64,000 nt of DNA, taken from Sipunculus nudus (Eukaryota; Annelida; Sipuncula; Golfingiida; Sipunculidae). The notes beneath the pieces were generated by a model, which was given only the letters and a program-made list of their open reading frames with translations, searched no databases and had not been told where the DNA came from. Numbering within the stretch: the first letter of the stretch is position 1; each line of letters begins with the position of its first letter. The position numbers and the translations under genes were made by a program. The DNA lies in NCBI GenBank assembly GCA_026874595.1, contig CM049308.1, forward strand, positions 92,137,624 to 92,201,623, given 5' to 3'. Shown here in pieces: positions 38,701 through 51,200 of this stretch.

Positions 38701-41700
38701 ATGTGCTGAAACACCCCGGTATTCTGCTAGGAATATTTTGAACGGCTGTACGCGGTGGGTGGTAAATAGAACAGCCAACTATTTCGTCCCAGCGTGCCTT
38801 GCGCGAACACTGCCTTGACAAAATGGCTCTCCACACGGAAACTTTCTTCAGGAAAAAAACTTGCTAACCCGGACTGGCCACTTTAATTTTACCTTAAAAT
38901 CACTCGTTTTCAAGCGTCATGTTTCCTATACGTGCGTATCTCGAAAAGGTAACTTCAGTTACTTTGATATTTAGTTAAGTTGACCAGCGATGTTTTCAAA
39001 CGCACCAGCAAATTGCGACATGGAGCGATGTCAACGTACGATGTGACGAAGATAATACCGAAGTAACCGGTATGAAAATGATTTGAATCTTCCGAGTAAT
39101 TCCAGAAAATGGAATTTTCATAAAAAATTAAGATTTCACAATATTTCTTTTAGAATTAAAAAATACAGTGACCTGAAATGGATCAGCAGAATATTTTTTC
39201 CAAAATATAATGACAAATCAGTAGCAAACAAGAATACGGCACGGAATATAAAATCTGTATAAACAGGCAGAGGTTCACCGGCCCTTACGTCTTCCCAAAC
39301 TTCATGCTTGAGTGACCCTGCAAAAAAGTGTTATGATGTGTTTAAATAAAATGCCCAATTAATTTTAAAGTGGACAGGAATGGCCGAGTCGCAACCTACG
39401 CGTGTTAATTTCTAGATGATTGCTTGATGGTGTCTTTTGTCAAATCATTCCGTAGCGAAAGTTGGTGCGGTTTTAAAGGGGGGTTCTTAGTATTTGAGCC
39501 CCTCGCGGTGTCTGGCCTGGAATTTCGGTGAAGTCTGGGTGCGGTTTTAATCGGAAGTGCGGTTTTAAGTGGAGATTTTACGGTAGGTTAGCTTTCACAG
39601 GTAGATCTGGTGGTTGTCCCTGCAAAGTGGGTGATGGTCGATAGGTCTGGTCCGCCCTGCCTCCCTAGAACCAAATAAATAATGCTGGGCATATTTCACA
39701 ACAAAATCCGCCGCAGGCCAGCAGACAAAGGATTAAGTTTCTAATTAATGCACAAGCCAGATGAGTAGCAGCCTGCAGTGACAAAACGTCTTGCACCGTT
39801 AACGGACAACTGTTTTGTTGCATCCCTATGTTTCGTCACATCCCCATATTTAGAGATAAGAAGTGTTTGAACACGATACTATTGTATTTTCTGGAAAAAG
39901 GCAGTTTTATTATCAGTTTCACAAATAGGGTGATAATTTAAAACTTCTTCACTGTTGCAAAAATATCTTATTTTCAATACAACAACAACATATTGGCAAC
40001 TGTGAGTGCATTTTACTTTAGTTATTGTATATTTTGGTCTAAGTAGACACAGGTCATACTGCTCATAACTGGAATGACAGAAGCAGTAAGAATGTATACA
40101 TAGCAGGGACAATGCCTTGTGTACTGGTCCTGTTTTATAAGGGAAATAAACATATTGAAACTGGAATTTATGCAACTAGCTCATCATTACACAGTTTTGT
40201 CTTTAAAAAATGAGATACCTAAGATTAATGATGGGTTTTCTTCCTAATATAGACGCAATTCATTCTGAGCTTAGAATCGTACCCAAGTGCATACATGGGG
40301 TTCGTGACTAAACTGTACTCTCAGATATATTTAACGTTTTAGTCACCCTTGGTGGCTACCTGGGGAGGTTTCATGCTGAAGCGGCCCTGGGAAGGTCAGT
40401 GGAGCAGCCACAAAATATATGATAAAACCATTTTAAAGGTTTGGTTTGCAATATTATGAAGTCTTTAACAAAGAAATCAATAATATAAGGTTCTTTTTAT
40501 AATATAATATAAGGTGATTTTTTTTTACAATATGTGATAAATTAGGTCACCATGACCCAGTTTTTTCACATATTAAGGCTGAGAATAAGTTTATCCCAGT
40601 TAAATCCTGAATTAAGCTGACAAGAGCCAAGACAAGTTTTTCAAATTTTGTAATTTTTTACCCATGCATGGCCCAAGCAAAAAGAAAAATAGATCATATA
40701 TGGATCATTCCCAAAGATATATATATATGATACATTTTTAGCGAACCTGTGAGCTTATGCGATGGTGCGGCGTCGTCCGTCGTGCATCGTCTGTACGTTA
40801 ACCATAGCTATCTCAAAAACGGCAGGAGCTAGCATCACCAAATATTTTGCAAATAATCAGTCATCCAAAAAACTATATAGGATTTTGTTTATTTTTTTTC
40901 TAACTTCATTTTCTTAGATTTCAGAGGGAAAAAGCTAAAAAAGCTTTAAAAATCTTCTTCTCCGAAACTGTCCAGCCAAATTGTCCAATATTTCACAGAA
41001 ATGATCCCTTGAACAATTTTTCTCAAGTTTGTTCGAATCGTTCCAGTTCGGAGATTTTTGGCTGAGTTACAGGAGGTTGAACTTTTTTACCTGTGCAAGA
41101 AAGCATATTAAAATTTAAATCTCAGAAACGGCTGGAGCTATCATCACCAAATTTTATGCCAATGTTACTCACATAAGTGATATCTGAAATTGAGGTATTG
41201 GTGGCGCCACCTGCATCGGCCTTTTTTGTACAGGGTCATCAGTGCCTGTATCACACTGAGGGCTACAAAAAACTTCTTCTCTGAAACCATATGGCCAAAA
41301 CATTTAATATCGCACAGAAATGATCCTAGGGTAGTGCTCTCTGAAGTTTGTTCAAATGGTCTCAGTTCAGTGACTTTTGGCTAAGTTATGGGAAGCTGAA
41401 TTTAGTCATATGCCATAACAGCCCATTTTAGCTCAGTGGCTACAAAGATCTTCTTCTCAAAAACCACTAGGCCAAATTCTTAAATCTCACACATTAATTA
41501 TCCTTAGATGTTGATAATTCAAGTTTGTTCAAATGGTTTTGGTTCAGTGCTTTTTGGCTGAGTTACGGGAGCTGAACTTGGCCAGTTTGCTGCATCTTCC
41601 TATATGAGTTATAAACCTGCAAAACGTTTTTCGACTGATGCCACTGAAGCCAGTTTGTAAAATATTTTACAAGAATAATCCCTACAATTATTCTTAAAAT

Positions 41701-44700
41701 AATTGTCATTAATGGTTCCACATGAATGATTTTTGGCTGAATTATGGAGCTTGAATTGAGTCATTTTACCATATATGTTAGCTGTGTGATGCTGTTACAT
41801 CTAGCCTGGCACCAGTTTATCAGCATCTATTACATCATGCCACTAGACATTTAGATTTCAGGTTATCTTTGGTTAATATTGACAAGAAATTTTTTTTAAA
41901 AGCTTTTAAAAATTTAGATTTATGATTTAAGTTATTCATCATACCAGGCAATGTTACAATCATGGATATTCAGTTCTCTGTGGCTATATAGAAACAACTG
42001 TACATGGATTATACATTATTGGTATCCCTACTCAACTGAATTCAAGAATTTGCCATCAATGAGATATATCTGTATTTTAATTTTGCATTCAGTATGTATC
42101 CATAATAATTTTACATATATTCCTGATTTCTTTCTTATAAAAAGTCAGCTGAAAAGCATTTTGTATTGGGAAGATAAATTTCAAAGTTATTACAAGTAGG
42201 GACCACTTTTGTGTACAGATGGCAGCACTTGGTTTACCATTGGCAGATTGCCAGTGCCTTGATGTTGGCCATTAGCCAAGATGATGTCAACTCTATAAAT
42301 AGTTTTGGCACAGTGCTAGGATTGGAAGAAGTGCAGCCAGGTTTAGGTCAAGAGTTCACTCAGTGCAGTAGCTGCATTCTATTTATAGCTTTGGCAGACT
42401 GCTCACTGCATCATATTTGGCACCAAAGTGCAGCCTGAATCTATTTATAGCTTTGGCAGACTGCCAACTGTGTCAGATTATGCAACAGGTCAAGAGTTCA
42501 CTCAGTGCAGCTAGGTACAGGTCAAAAGTTCACTCAGTCTAGCCAGGTGCAGGTCAAGGGTTCACTCAGTGCAGTAGCTTGAGGCATCAATTTGTCACAG
42601 GTCACTCGGGGGCAACTGCCTTACTCACCTAAGCCTTGTCAGCCCAGTGCATCAAACTCTGGGGAAGTTTGATGTATTGGATTGATATTTTTACCTGTCT
42701 ATGCGTCTTTGATGGTATTCTCATTTACAAGACAGGTGGTGCCACCTACATTGACTTTTGCAGTGTATGCGCCTGCTTATTTCTACAGAGGAATTTCATA
42801 CATCAGCCTAAAATTGGGCATGTATATACATATTGGGTAGCTTTATAGTGTACAAAACTGGTGGCGCCACGTACAATAATTTTTGCACAGTGTATGTCCC
42901 TGCTTATTTCATAGGAGGGGTTTGTTTGACATACTGGTGGTGCCAGCTACAATCATTGTATCCGCCAAAACAGAGTTTTGCGGATACTTTGTTTTCAGTC
43001 GGACGCCGAAGCTGCCGCCATTGCCGCATAGGTTTCCGGAGAACTCCTCATTAAACACTGGCAGAATTTTTTAAAATTGGAATTATGATCGGTCATATGT
43101 GAACTGCTGCGCCCTCATTTTTGGTTGACCACTGACCTTTCCTCTCTGCTGAGTGTCCATTTGTGTGTCTGTTTCCACACATAAACCCACATATCTCGGG
43201 AACCGTTTGACCGATAAGGCTAAAGATTTTGCACAAATGTAGCCCTTGGAAATCTTTATAACATACACTAAAAATGGTGGTGCCACCTGCAACCATTTTT
43301 GCACAGCGTCCATCTGTTCATCAGCCTTGGGATAAAAACACTCATAATTCTGCATTGTTTGGACTTATCCACCTGAAATTTTGCATGTGTATACATCCTG
43401 GACAGCTTTCTTTATTTTATGACAGGTGGCACCACCTACATACATATTTTGGCTGCAGACATCCAGGCTATTATGCAACACACCTCACTCTATTTCCCCT
43501 TGCCACTCAATCTATGCCTCACTTCACCTTTCCCACTCTGATTTTGGCAGATACACGTAGTCGCTTGTTGACTACTTGTATTCTAGTTTTTGTGTTGTGT
43601 GCACCCATGCAAGAATTGCAGCAGTGATGTTTGTTTAATTGTTCCTTGTTCTAAGTGATTAGTACTTGCATTGTTCATATACATGTTACACATGTTCTTG
43701 AAAAGTAATGGTCCAGCATTGAAGCATTATACCTGGTGTAATCTCATTGCACAGGTTCGCATTAGGCCTGTAGGCCTTGTTCTTTTTATCTCACCTTTAT
43801 TTTGAAACTGTGATATCATATACCAAGTGGCAAAGTTTTAAAGATGCCCATGTCTCTATAGGACACTGATACATATAATTCATAATAATTGTTTTCTTAC
43901 CTCCTTAAGTCTTAACCTTTTCTGGCTGATAATTGGTTTTCCCAAATGAAAGTTAATAAATTTTAAATTCTGTGAAATATATTGAACAGGAACTAAATTA
44001 TGAAAAAAAAATAGCTTCCTTTATTTACCACTACAAGGGTGTATGATTAATACTAAAAAATATCAGAAAGTAATGTTAATTGACCTCAGAATCATACCAC
44101 CCTAGGCCCTAGCCCTTTGAAGTCAGCCAGTGGATCATGCCACTGCATTGTATAAACAGATTAACTACTTAATTGTCCAGAGTTGTGATTGAGTTATATA
44201 ATGGATATGACATGCAGTCAGTATAGGTTCCCTAATTAGGTGAAGAGTCACATCAGACTCCAGCAGGTCATGACATCAAACATTTTATAAATATATCCTG
44301 CTGGCAGCCTGTAAAATATTCTGATGCTACAATGGAGCCTGCTGCCTCTCTGCCTTTCTCTTTCTGCTCACTTTCCATGAGGCAGTTCTTATTTAAATAA
44401 TCAGTATCTTTTGTCCCTGTGACCTTTCCAGCTTTAGCTAATTAGCAGATAAACAGTGATGTAAATACATCAGCAGTTACTAGAATTAGTGCCAGCAAAA
44501 GCCATGTGAAATGTTGTGTGCCCAATACTGTTACAAGTATTATTCTGCACTACGTTTTTCAGGTTATGGCTTTTGCTAAAATGGCACAGGCCAAAATGAC
44601 ACACGCACAAAGAAGGCACAGTTGAAACTGGCACAATTGAGAAAATGACAAAAAAGACACATTTGCAATTGGAAGACTTTAGATAAACTTGTTAAAAAAT

Positions 44701-45152
44701 GATAAATGTGAGATATTTAAATGATGAACTTGCCAGTTTTGAGCTAGAAAAAATGTATTAAATTGTAAGTGTAATGAAATATGTACAATGAAACCTGTTT
44801 GATCAGAACAGTCAGGGGACAGGCACATTTTGCCTTTAATAGTAAGATATCCCTGTAAGACAGGTTTGTCTGTAGCTTAAAATGTTAAATTGAAAAAAAA
44901 ATTCATTTTAGAAAATATGTTTATGCCAAGATACAGTATCATATAACAAAAATATACTTAATAAATCCTTAAAAAGTTATATCCAAAAACATTTAAAAAT
45001 GTAAATTAAAAAAAATTAAAATGTTAGATCAAATGTTAACATTCATTAAGAGGTTATTTGGCTACAGGACTCAGTTGTTTTTTGGCTGTATCCTGGATAA
45101 GATAACCAATGTTTTGAATGTCTGTGAATACATATATAACATATGAATTACT

Positions 45153-45226
<74 letters not shown>

Positions 45227-48200
45227 CATAAATGCATGGTCTGGCAACAAATAGAATGTAAATAATTGAATGAGATCAGATGTTTTGTTGTTGAAAGCGG
45301 TTTAAAATTACATTTGTCATGTGCGCGATTGGAGCGCTTGGTAAAAAGTCCCTAACGCTCGGTATAGCCCCACATGGGTCAGAGCATTGCCCGGAGTGCA
45401 CCCAGGGTAGCGCTTGTTAAAAAGTTCAGGTGCTAGGTAGCCCCAAGCGGTCAGAGCAATGCCAGGTGTGAAACCAGGCTAGCTCTTGGTAAAAAGTCCT
45501 ACCGAGTGCTAGCGCTCGGTACACTTAGTAGCGCTAGGTAAAAAGACGGACCCTCTGTGAAGGCACAAAATAAGTCAATATTACAGGGCTGCTAGACAAA
45601 AGAGTTTCTTTGCAGGGGAACATATACATTCTCCTTTGGACATGAAAACCTGATGCTGGCTAGGAATTTTAAATCAGGAAGTGGATGGTTATGGAGAACA
45701 ACCGAAAATATTTTATTCTCAAGATTGGCCTTGTCATCTTCTTGAAATCTCATTTTCATTCACAGAATTGATCAATGGCATTTGTGAGAACTGATGCCTC
45801 TCATTTCTCATGACCCTTGTCCATCATGACCCTTGACAGATGATGCTTCAGTTTCTGTGGTTGAAATGGGACACTCTATATTCTTTGCAAATCTTGTCCA
45901 TATTTGTCAGGTTCATTCACACTCGAAGCAGTGCTCTGGCTAAAGTCGACTGTTTGTAGTCTGCATTAGTGAGATATCTGTCCAAAAGAGGGTCAGTTCG
46001 TACATAACTTACAGGTTGTCTGCTTGAGATGGGTGTCTGCAAGACCAAGTTTCACTGTAGTAAACTGACAGTAAAATAGACATATAAGAAACTATTTTTT
46101 ACAGTCTTTGGAATAAAATAATATGTCAGCACAACAGCCCTGCTAAGGACTATAATGTTTCATTTACCACACAAACATATGACACACCTACCTTTGCAGC
46201 GTATCCCATGTTTACTTCATACATATCCATAAAAAGGCACTCCATTAAATAGGGTATATTACCTTTGTTATAATGTGTTAATAATTCATTTATTGTACAG
46301 GTTCGTCGACCACCTGAAGTACAGATCACCCTCAGGCCACAAGAGAGCACACACGGCAAGGATGTATATGCCATGGTGGACATGCACGTCAAGTGTCCCT
46401 CTGGTTATCCAAACCAGTGAGTTTGTCCTCTGATTAAAGTCTGAAAGTCCATTTGGTGATAACTTAAAATGTTTACATCCAGAAGTCAGTTGTAATTGAG
46501 AAGTAAAATATTGTTTAGGGTTTCACACTGACTATAAATGTATATTGTTACGAAGACAAATTACTCAGGGGAAAACATTGGGCTGATCCTGGATTCGAAC
46601 CCATGTTGGTGGCGCACAAGTCTGGCGTACCAACCGCTTCGCTAGCAAAGCAAGCTTCACTAGTGAGACAGTTCGGTCCGCTTTTATGACACCCCGTAAC
46701 AATATAAATATATATCTCTCTCCCATCCTGCTTCATTCTCTCTCTCTGTCTCAGTATTATAAGTTATGTTAATTATATAATTCTTTCAGAAATTTCTCAT
46801 ATATGGTATGATTGAAGAGCAAATCAGATCCCTTTTATATACTGAAAAGATATTCTATACAAAGAAAATGATATATCTAAAACCATTTAGATGATCATAA
46901 ACTTATATTGTTCTTGTTCAGGTTCAGTTTAAAGTATGAGGTGTGAATTTATTTGAGCTAAAATGTTAAATAAATCGATTTTGAAGTTTTTATGGCATAG
47001 TTTGCTTTTAATTTAAGGAAGATGCTTAGTGCAATGAAAATATTAAAATTTTCTATATTTCTTCACATCTTTACTCAGGTTACCAGAGATCAAGTTTGAG
47101 AATTACAAAGGTATATCTAACCAACAAATAGCAGCTTTAACTACAGAAGTGAAGGGCCTGGCCAAGCAGAGGATAGGAGAGGTAAAAATAAAACATTGTG
47201 TTTTACAAATCCCTTTGACTTTCATGGATTGATACTTTTAACATAAAGTTAACACCTACAGTATTAAACAGTATTTTATCACTGATTAACTTTTTACAGA
47301 TGTCATCATAAAGGAAAGATAAATTGTTAATATTGAATGCTTTGTCCATAGTTTTGGAATTAGGGAGTTATTTAACTGTAGCTATTTGCGCAGTCAAGTT
47401 AGACATAATTTTTAAAATAGCTAAATATTCATTGAGAAGGTCATGCAGTTCCCCTGATTCATTAGATCCTATAGATAATTCTAAAGACTTTAAAAGCACA
47501 ATTTCATCATTTGTTTTCATTATTCCCAAAGGATAAATTTAAGGTAACTAGCATGGCACAGGTTGCTGATCGCAGATATTGAAACTATTGTTATATCTCT
47601 TTAGTCTGTGATTTGAAGAATCTCTTGTTTAGGTCTGACAGCAGGGGTCATAATAATGCTTTTCCATCTGTCCAAGGCAATCAAACATATGCATGGTAAG
47701 GTATTGTGCATTTATAACAAACTGTTCGAGAGTTGAACCCCTTCCCTGATATTAAAAGAAATCAGCAATGACAAAAAAAAACTGGATGTATTCCTATTTA
47801 AGCACACCACAGGTAATCACATTGCAACTGACCTCTGTTTACACAGGTGATGATACTAGAGCTGTGCCAGCATGTCCAGGACTTCCTGCACCAGCACAAC
47901 AAGCCTCCAGCCAAGTCATTCTACGAGGAGATGATGAGCAACAAACGACGTCAAGAGGAGCAGGAAGCACACGAGCACCTCCGTAAAATGGAACAACTCC
48001 GCCGCAAAGAGGAAAAAGAGGTAGCACATGAATGATAACCTTTGTAGTCCTTGAAACAAATTTATGTCAGTCTGGACCTTTTGATCATGGTACAGTAACA
48101 GGGAATATATTTTTAGCTCCTATAAATTTTCACAGTTCAGCTGTTTATAAATGAAAAGTAGTATTGTATAGTTGATGTATATTTTCCACAAGTGTTAATA

Positions 48201-51200
48201 CATTATGTGGCTGATTTGAGCTTGCCTGAGATGAGTTGTAGCTGTGTATTTAATTATGTGTAACTGGACATCCTGGTTAAATCCAAGCAAGAAATTTGGA
48301 TTAGAAGAAGACTTAGACTTTACTTTTGGAAGAAAAATAAAGTGAATTATATTGAGACAGACAGGGCATAAATCCTAACAGTATTATTTTGCTCACCTTA
48401 GAGCATTTAATAGGAACGGCATTTTGAAATTACTCTGCTTAAGGTGATAATTCTTCTTTTTCAGATGAAAGAAATAGGAGATGAGATACTGAGGAGGCAA
48501 GAAGCTGCAAAAGAAGAAGGCAAAAGGAGGAGGGAGGAGGCACGACGGGTAAGTACATAGAAAGGCTATTAACAATTAAATTCTACCACATGTGTAAGTA
48601 CTTAGAATGGTTACAAATATGGAAATTTGGTACCACATGGATTTACAGGAGGCAGGAAACTGCAAAAGATGAAGGCAAGAGGAGAAGGGAGGAGTCAAGA
48701 CCGGTAAGTACATAGAAAGGCTACATGGAAATTATACTTTGTTAGCAAGTACATAGATAGATTGACATTTGTATATAAGGAAACTGTGCTAGAAGAGTAA
48801 GTACATAGAAAGGCTATATATATATGGAAACTATACTTCATTTGCAAGTACATAGAAAGGTTGTAAATAAGAAAATGTACTAGAGGACTCAATACATAGA
48901 AAGGTACAAATTTGTAAATTGTACTTCCTGAGTAAATACATAGAAAGGGTACAAATGTGGAAATGGTTCTACATAAATAAGTAAATAGAAATGATACATA
49001 TATTCAAATTTTACTTCATTAGTAAATACATGAAAATTTCAAATATGGAATGGTTCTACCTAAGTAAGTACATAAAAAGCTTCAAATATGAATATTCAAC
49101 TACATATGTAATACAGGAAATTGAGTCAGTACTTAATGATACAAATAAAGAAATTTTACTCACAATTTGTAAAATTACAAATATGGAAATTGAACTACAT
49201 GAGTAAGTACATGTACATAAAAAAGGTACAATAAAAGAAATTGCACTTCATGAGTAAGAACAAAGAAAAAGTACAAATAAGGATATTATACTACACAATA
49301 TGTTTAGTGTTTTGAAAGAGAAATTTACATTATATTTTATTAATCTACAATCAGTTAAAGAATACTTTTTTTCTGGTAAAAAATAAAGAATAAGATAAGT
49401 AACACTAAGAGTCGACCTAATGTTACAGTGGATGAGGCCACTGAGGACCATTCCCTAACTAATTTCCTTGCAGTCACACATTGCACAGCAGTCTGAAGCA
49501 CCATAATTATAATCCCAGTGAATGACCCTTATATGTGATTATGATGAAATAGGATTGACTTTCACTCTATTGCTTAGTGAATATATTTTTATAAAGTATG
49601 AACTAAATATTTTCTATTTTGAGTGTAGCTTCAGATATTGACAAAAAAAAATAAATTTTTATATCCTCATGAAGGCACAAAAAGCAGATTCTTCATATAG
49701 ACCATCCCTCAGATGGTGTCTGTAGCTATGAAGCTCTTGCTTAGGGATAATGTTTGAGTTGTGATACATTGTGCGACACTGTTGTGTTTTGTAGCTTGGT
49801 ATTGAGAGAGCCAGTTGGTCAGAGCCATCCACACCAGGATCAGACCAGCTGATCAGTATGACCCCCATATTACCTGACACATGTCAGAGGGCTCGCCAGA
49901 CAGCGTCACCAGAGTTCAAGACACCTGCTGCACCAGATCCAGGTGGCAGGTCTGAAAGGAAAAGGTGAATTATCAGAGTCATGTAACATGTAGTGCATAG
50001 ATAGCTGTGCTTACATGAGTTGTAGTTACAATGAATACTGCAATGATTTCTTTCATAAAATGGTAAAACAAGGAATTCTGTTATAATGCTTGAAGCAGTC
50101 CCGTAATTAGTAGCTTTAGAAGTACATGGCCTCTAACATATTGACTCAACTCATTTGCGGGAAAAACCAGGTCCTACCTGTGTTTGTAAATGGGAGGTTC
50201 GGTTGTCTGAAATTTTTTCCCCTGAAGTATTATACTTAGTATTACTTACGTGTGTGGTTCTATAAAGTCAATCACCAAAGGGGTACTAAAATTTGTCCAA
50301 GGGTTTAATTGGCATTAATTTGTCACATTGATTTGTTCACTCAAATATTTATGTGAAGGGCTCCCTTTGTGCTTAATATAGGAATTATCAGCTGTGTACA
50401 ACTATATTATAGCAAAAGTATGGACAGTCATTGTATCCCCAGACAAAGTCGGGATACTATGGTTTCACGACGGTCCCGCCGCCGCAGGAAAACCTTGTGA
50501 GTGGGATAACTCAAAAAATATTTCACTGATGTTTTTCAGACTTTACATATAGATATAGGTAAGGGGACGAAGCCTATTTAAAATGGGGTCATGACCTTTG
50601 CTAGGAGAGTGACCTTGACCTTGAATAGGTCAATTTTTGCTGAAAATAACACAAATTCTTAAATATCTCAAGTAAGCTTGCATGGACTGGTCCAAAAATC
50701 AAGGTGACCGAAGATCTTGGATAGCCTTGTGAACTGGTAACTAGTGGCGCCACCTATTATCCTTTTCTTGTTTTTACGCCTTTTAATACCCTCATAATTG
50801 CCACTTCACAGTACTGTAAGCATTATAAGTCAAAAACTAATGGACAGATTTCTTTCATATTATGCACATGTAGAGAGATGGGTTATGGGATGAGGTCTAT
50901 TTACATTTGGGTCATGACCTTTACCATGAGAGTGGCCTTGACCTTTAATGTGTCCATATTTGGTGAAAATCACACACCTCTTATGATATCTCAAGTGTTG
51001 ATAGCCATATGGATTTAAAATGTGACTTATGTATGGCCCACCACTAAAGTAAGAACCCTATAGGTTCTAGGGTCATGAGGTCAAAGGTCAAGGTCACTGG
51101 ACTCATATCTTAAAAGATACTGTGGATGCATTTTAAGCCAAACTTTCATCCCAGGTCTTCCATCTTGAATATATAGCTCACTTGCCAATAGTGGATGATC

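Noticed and set aside
46580-46660. Possible tRNA gene on the minus strand
   Set aside because: Good B box, but a repeat of the same composite structure occurs at 60280 and no cloverleaf with a plausible acceptor stem could be drawn.
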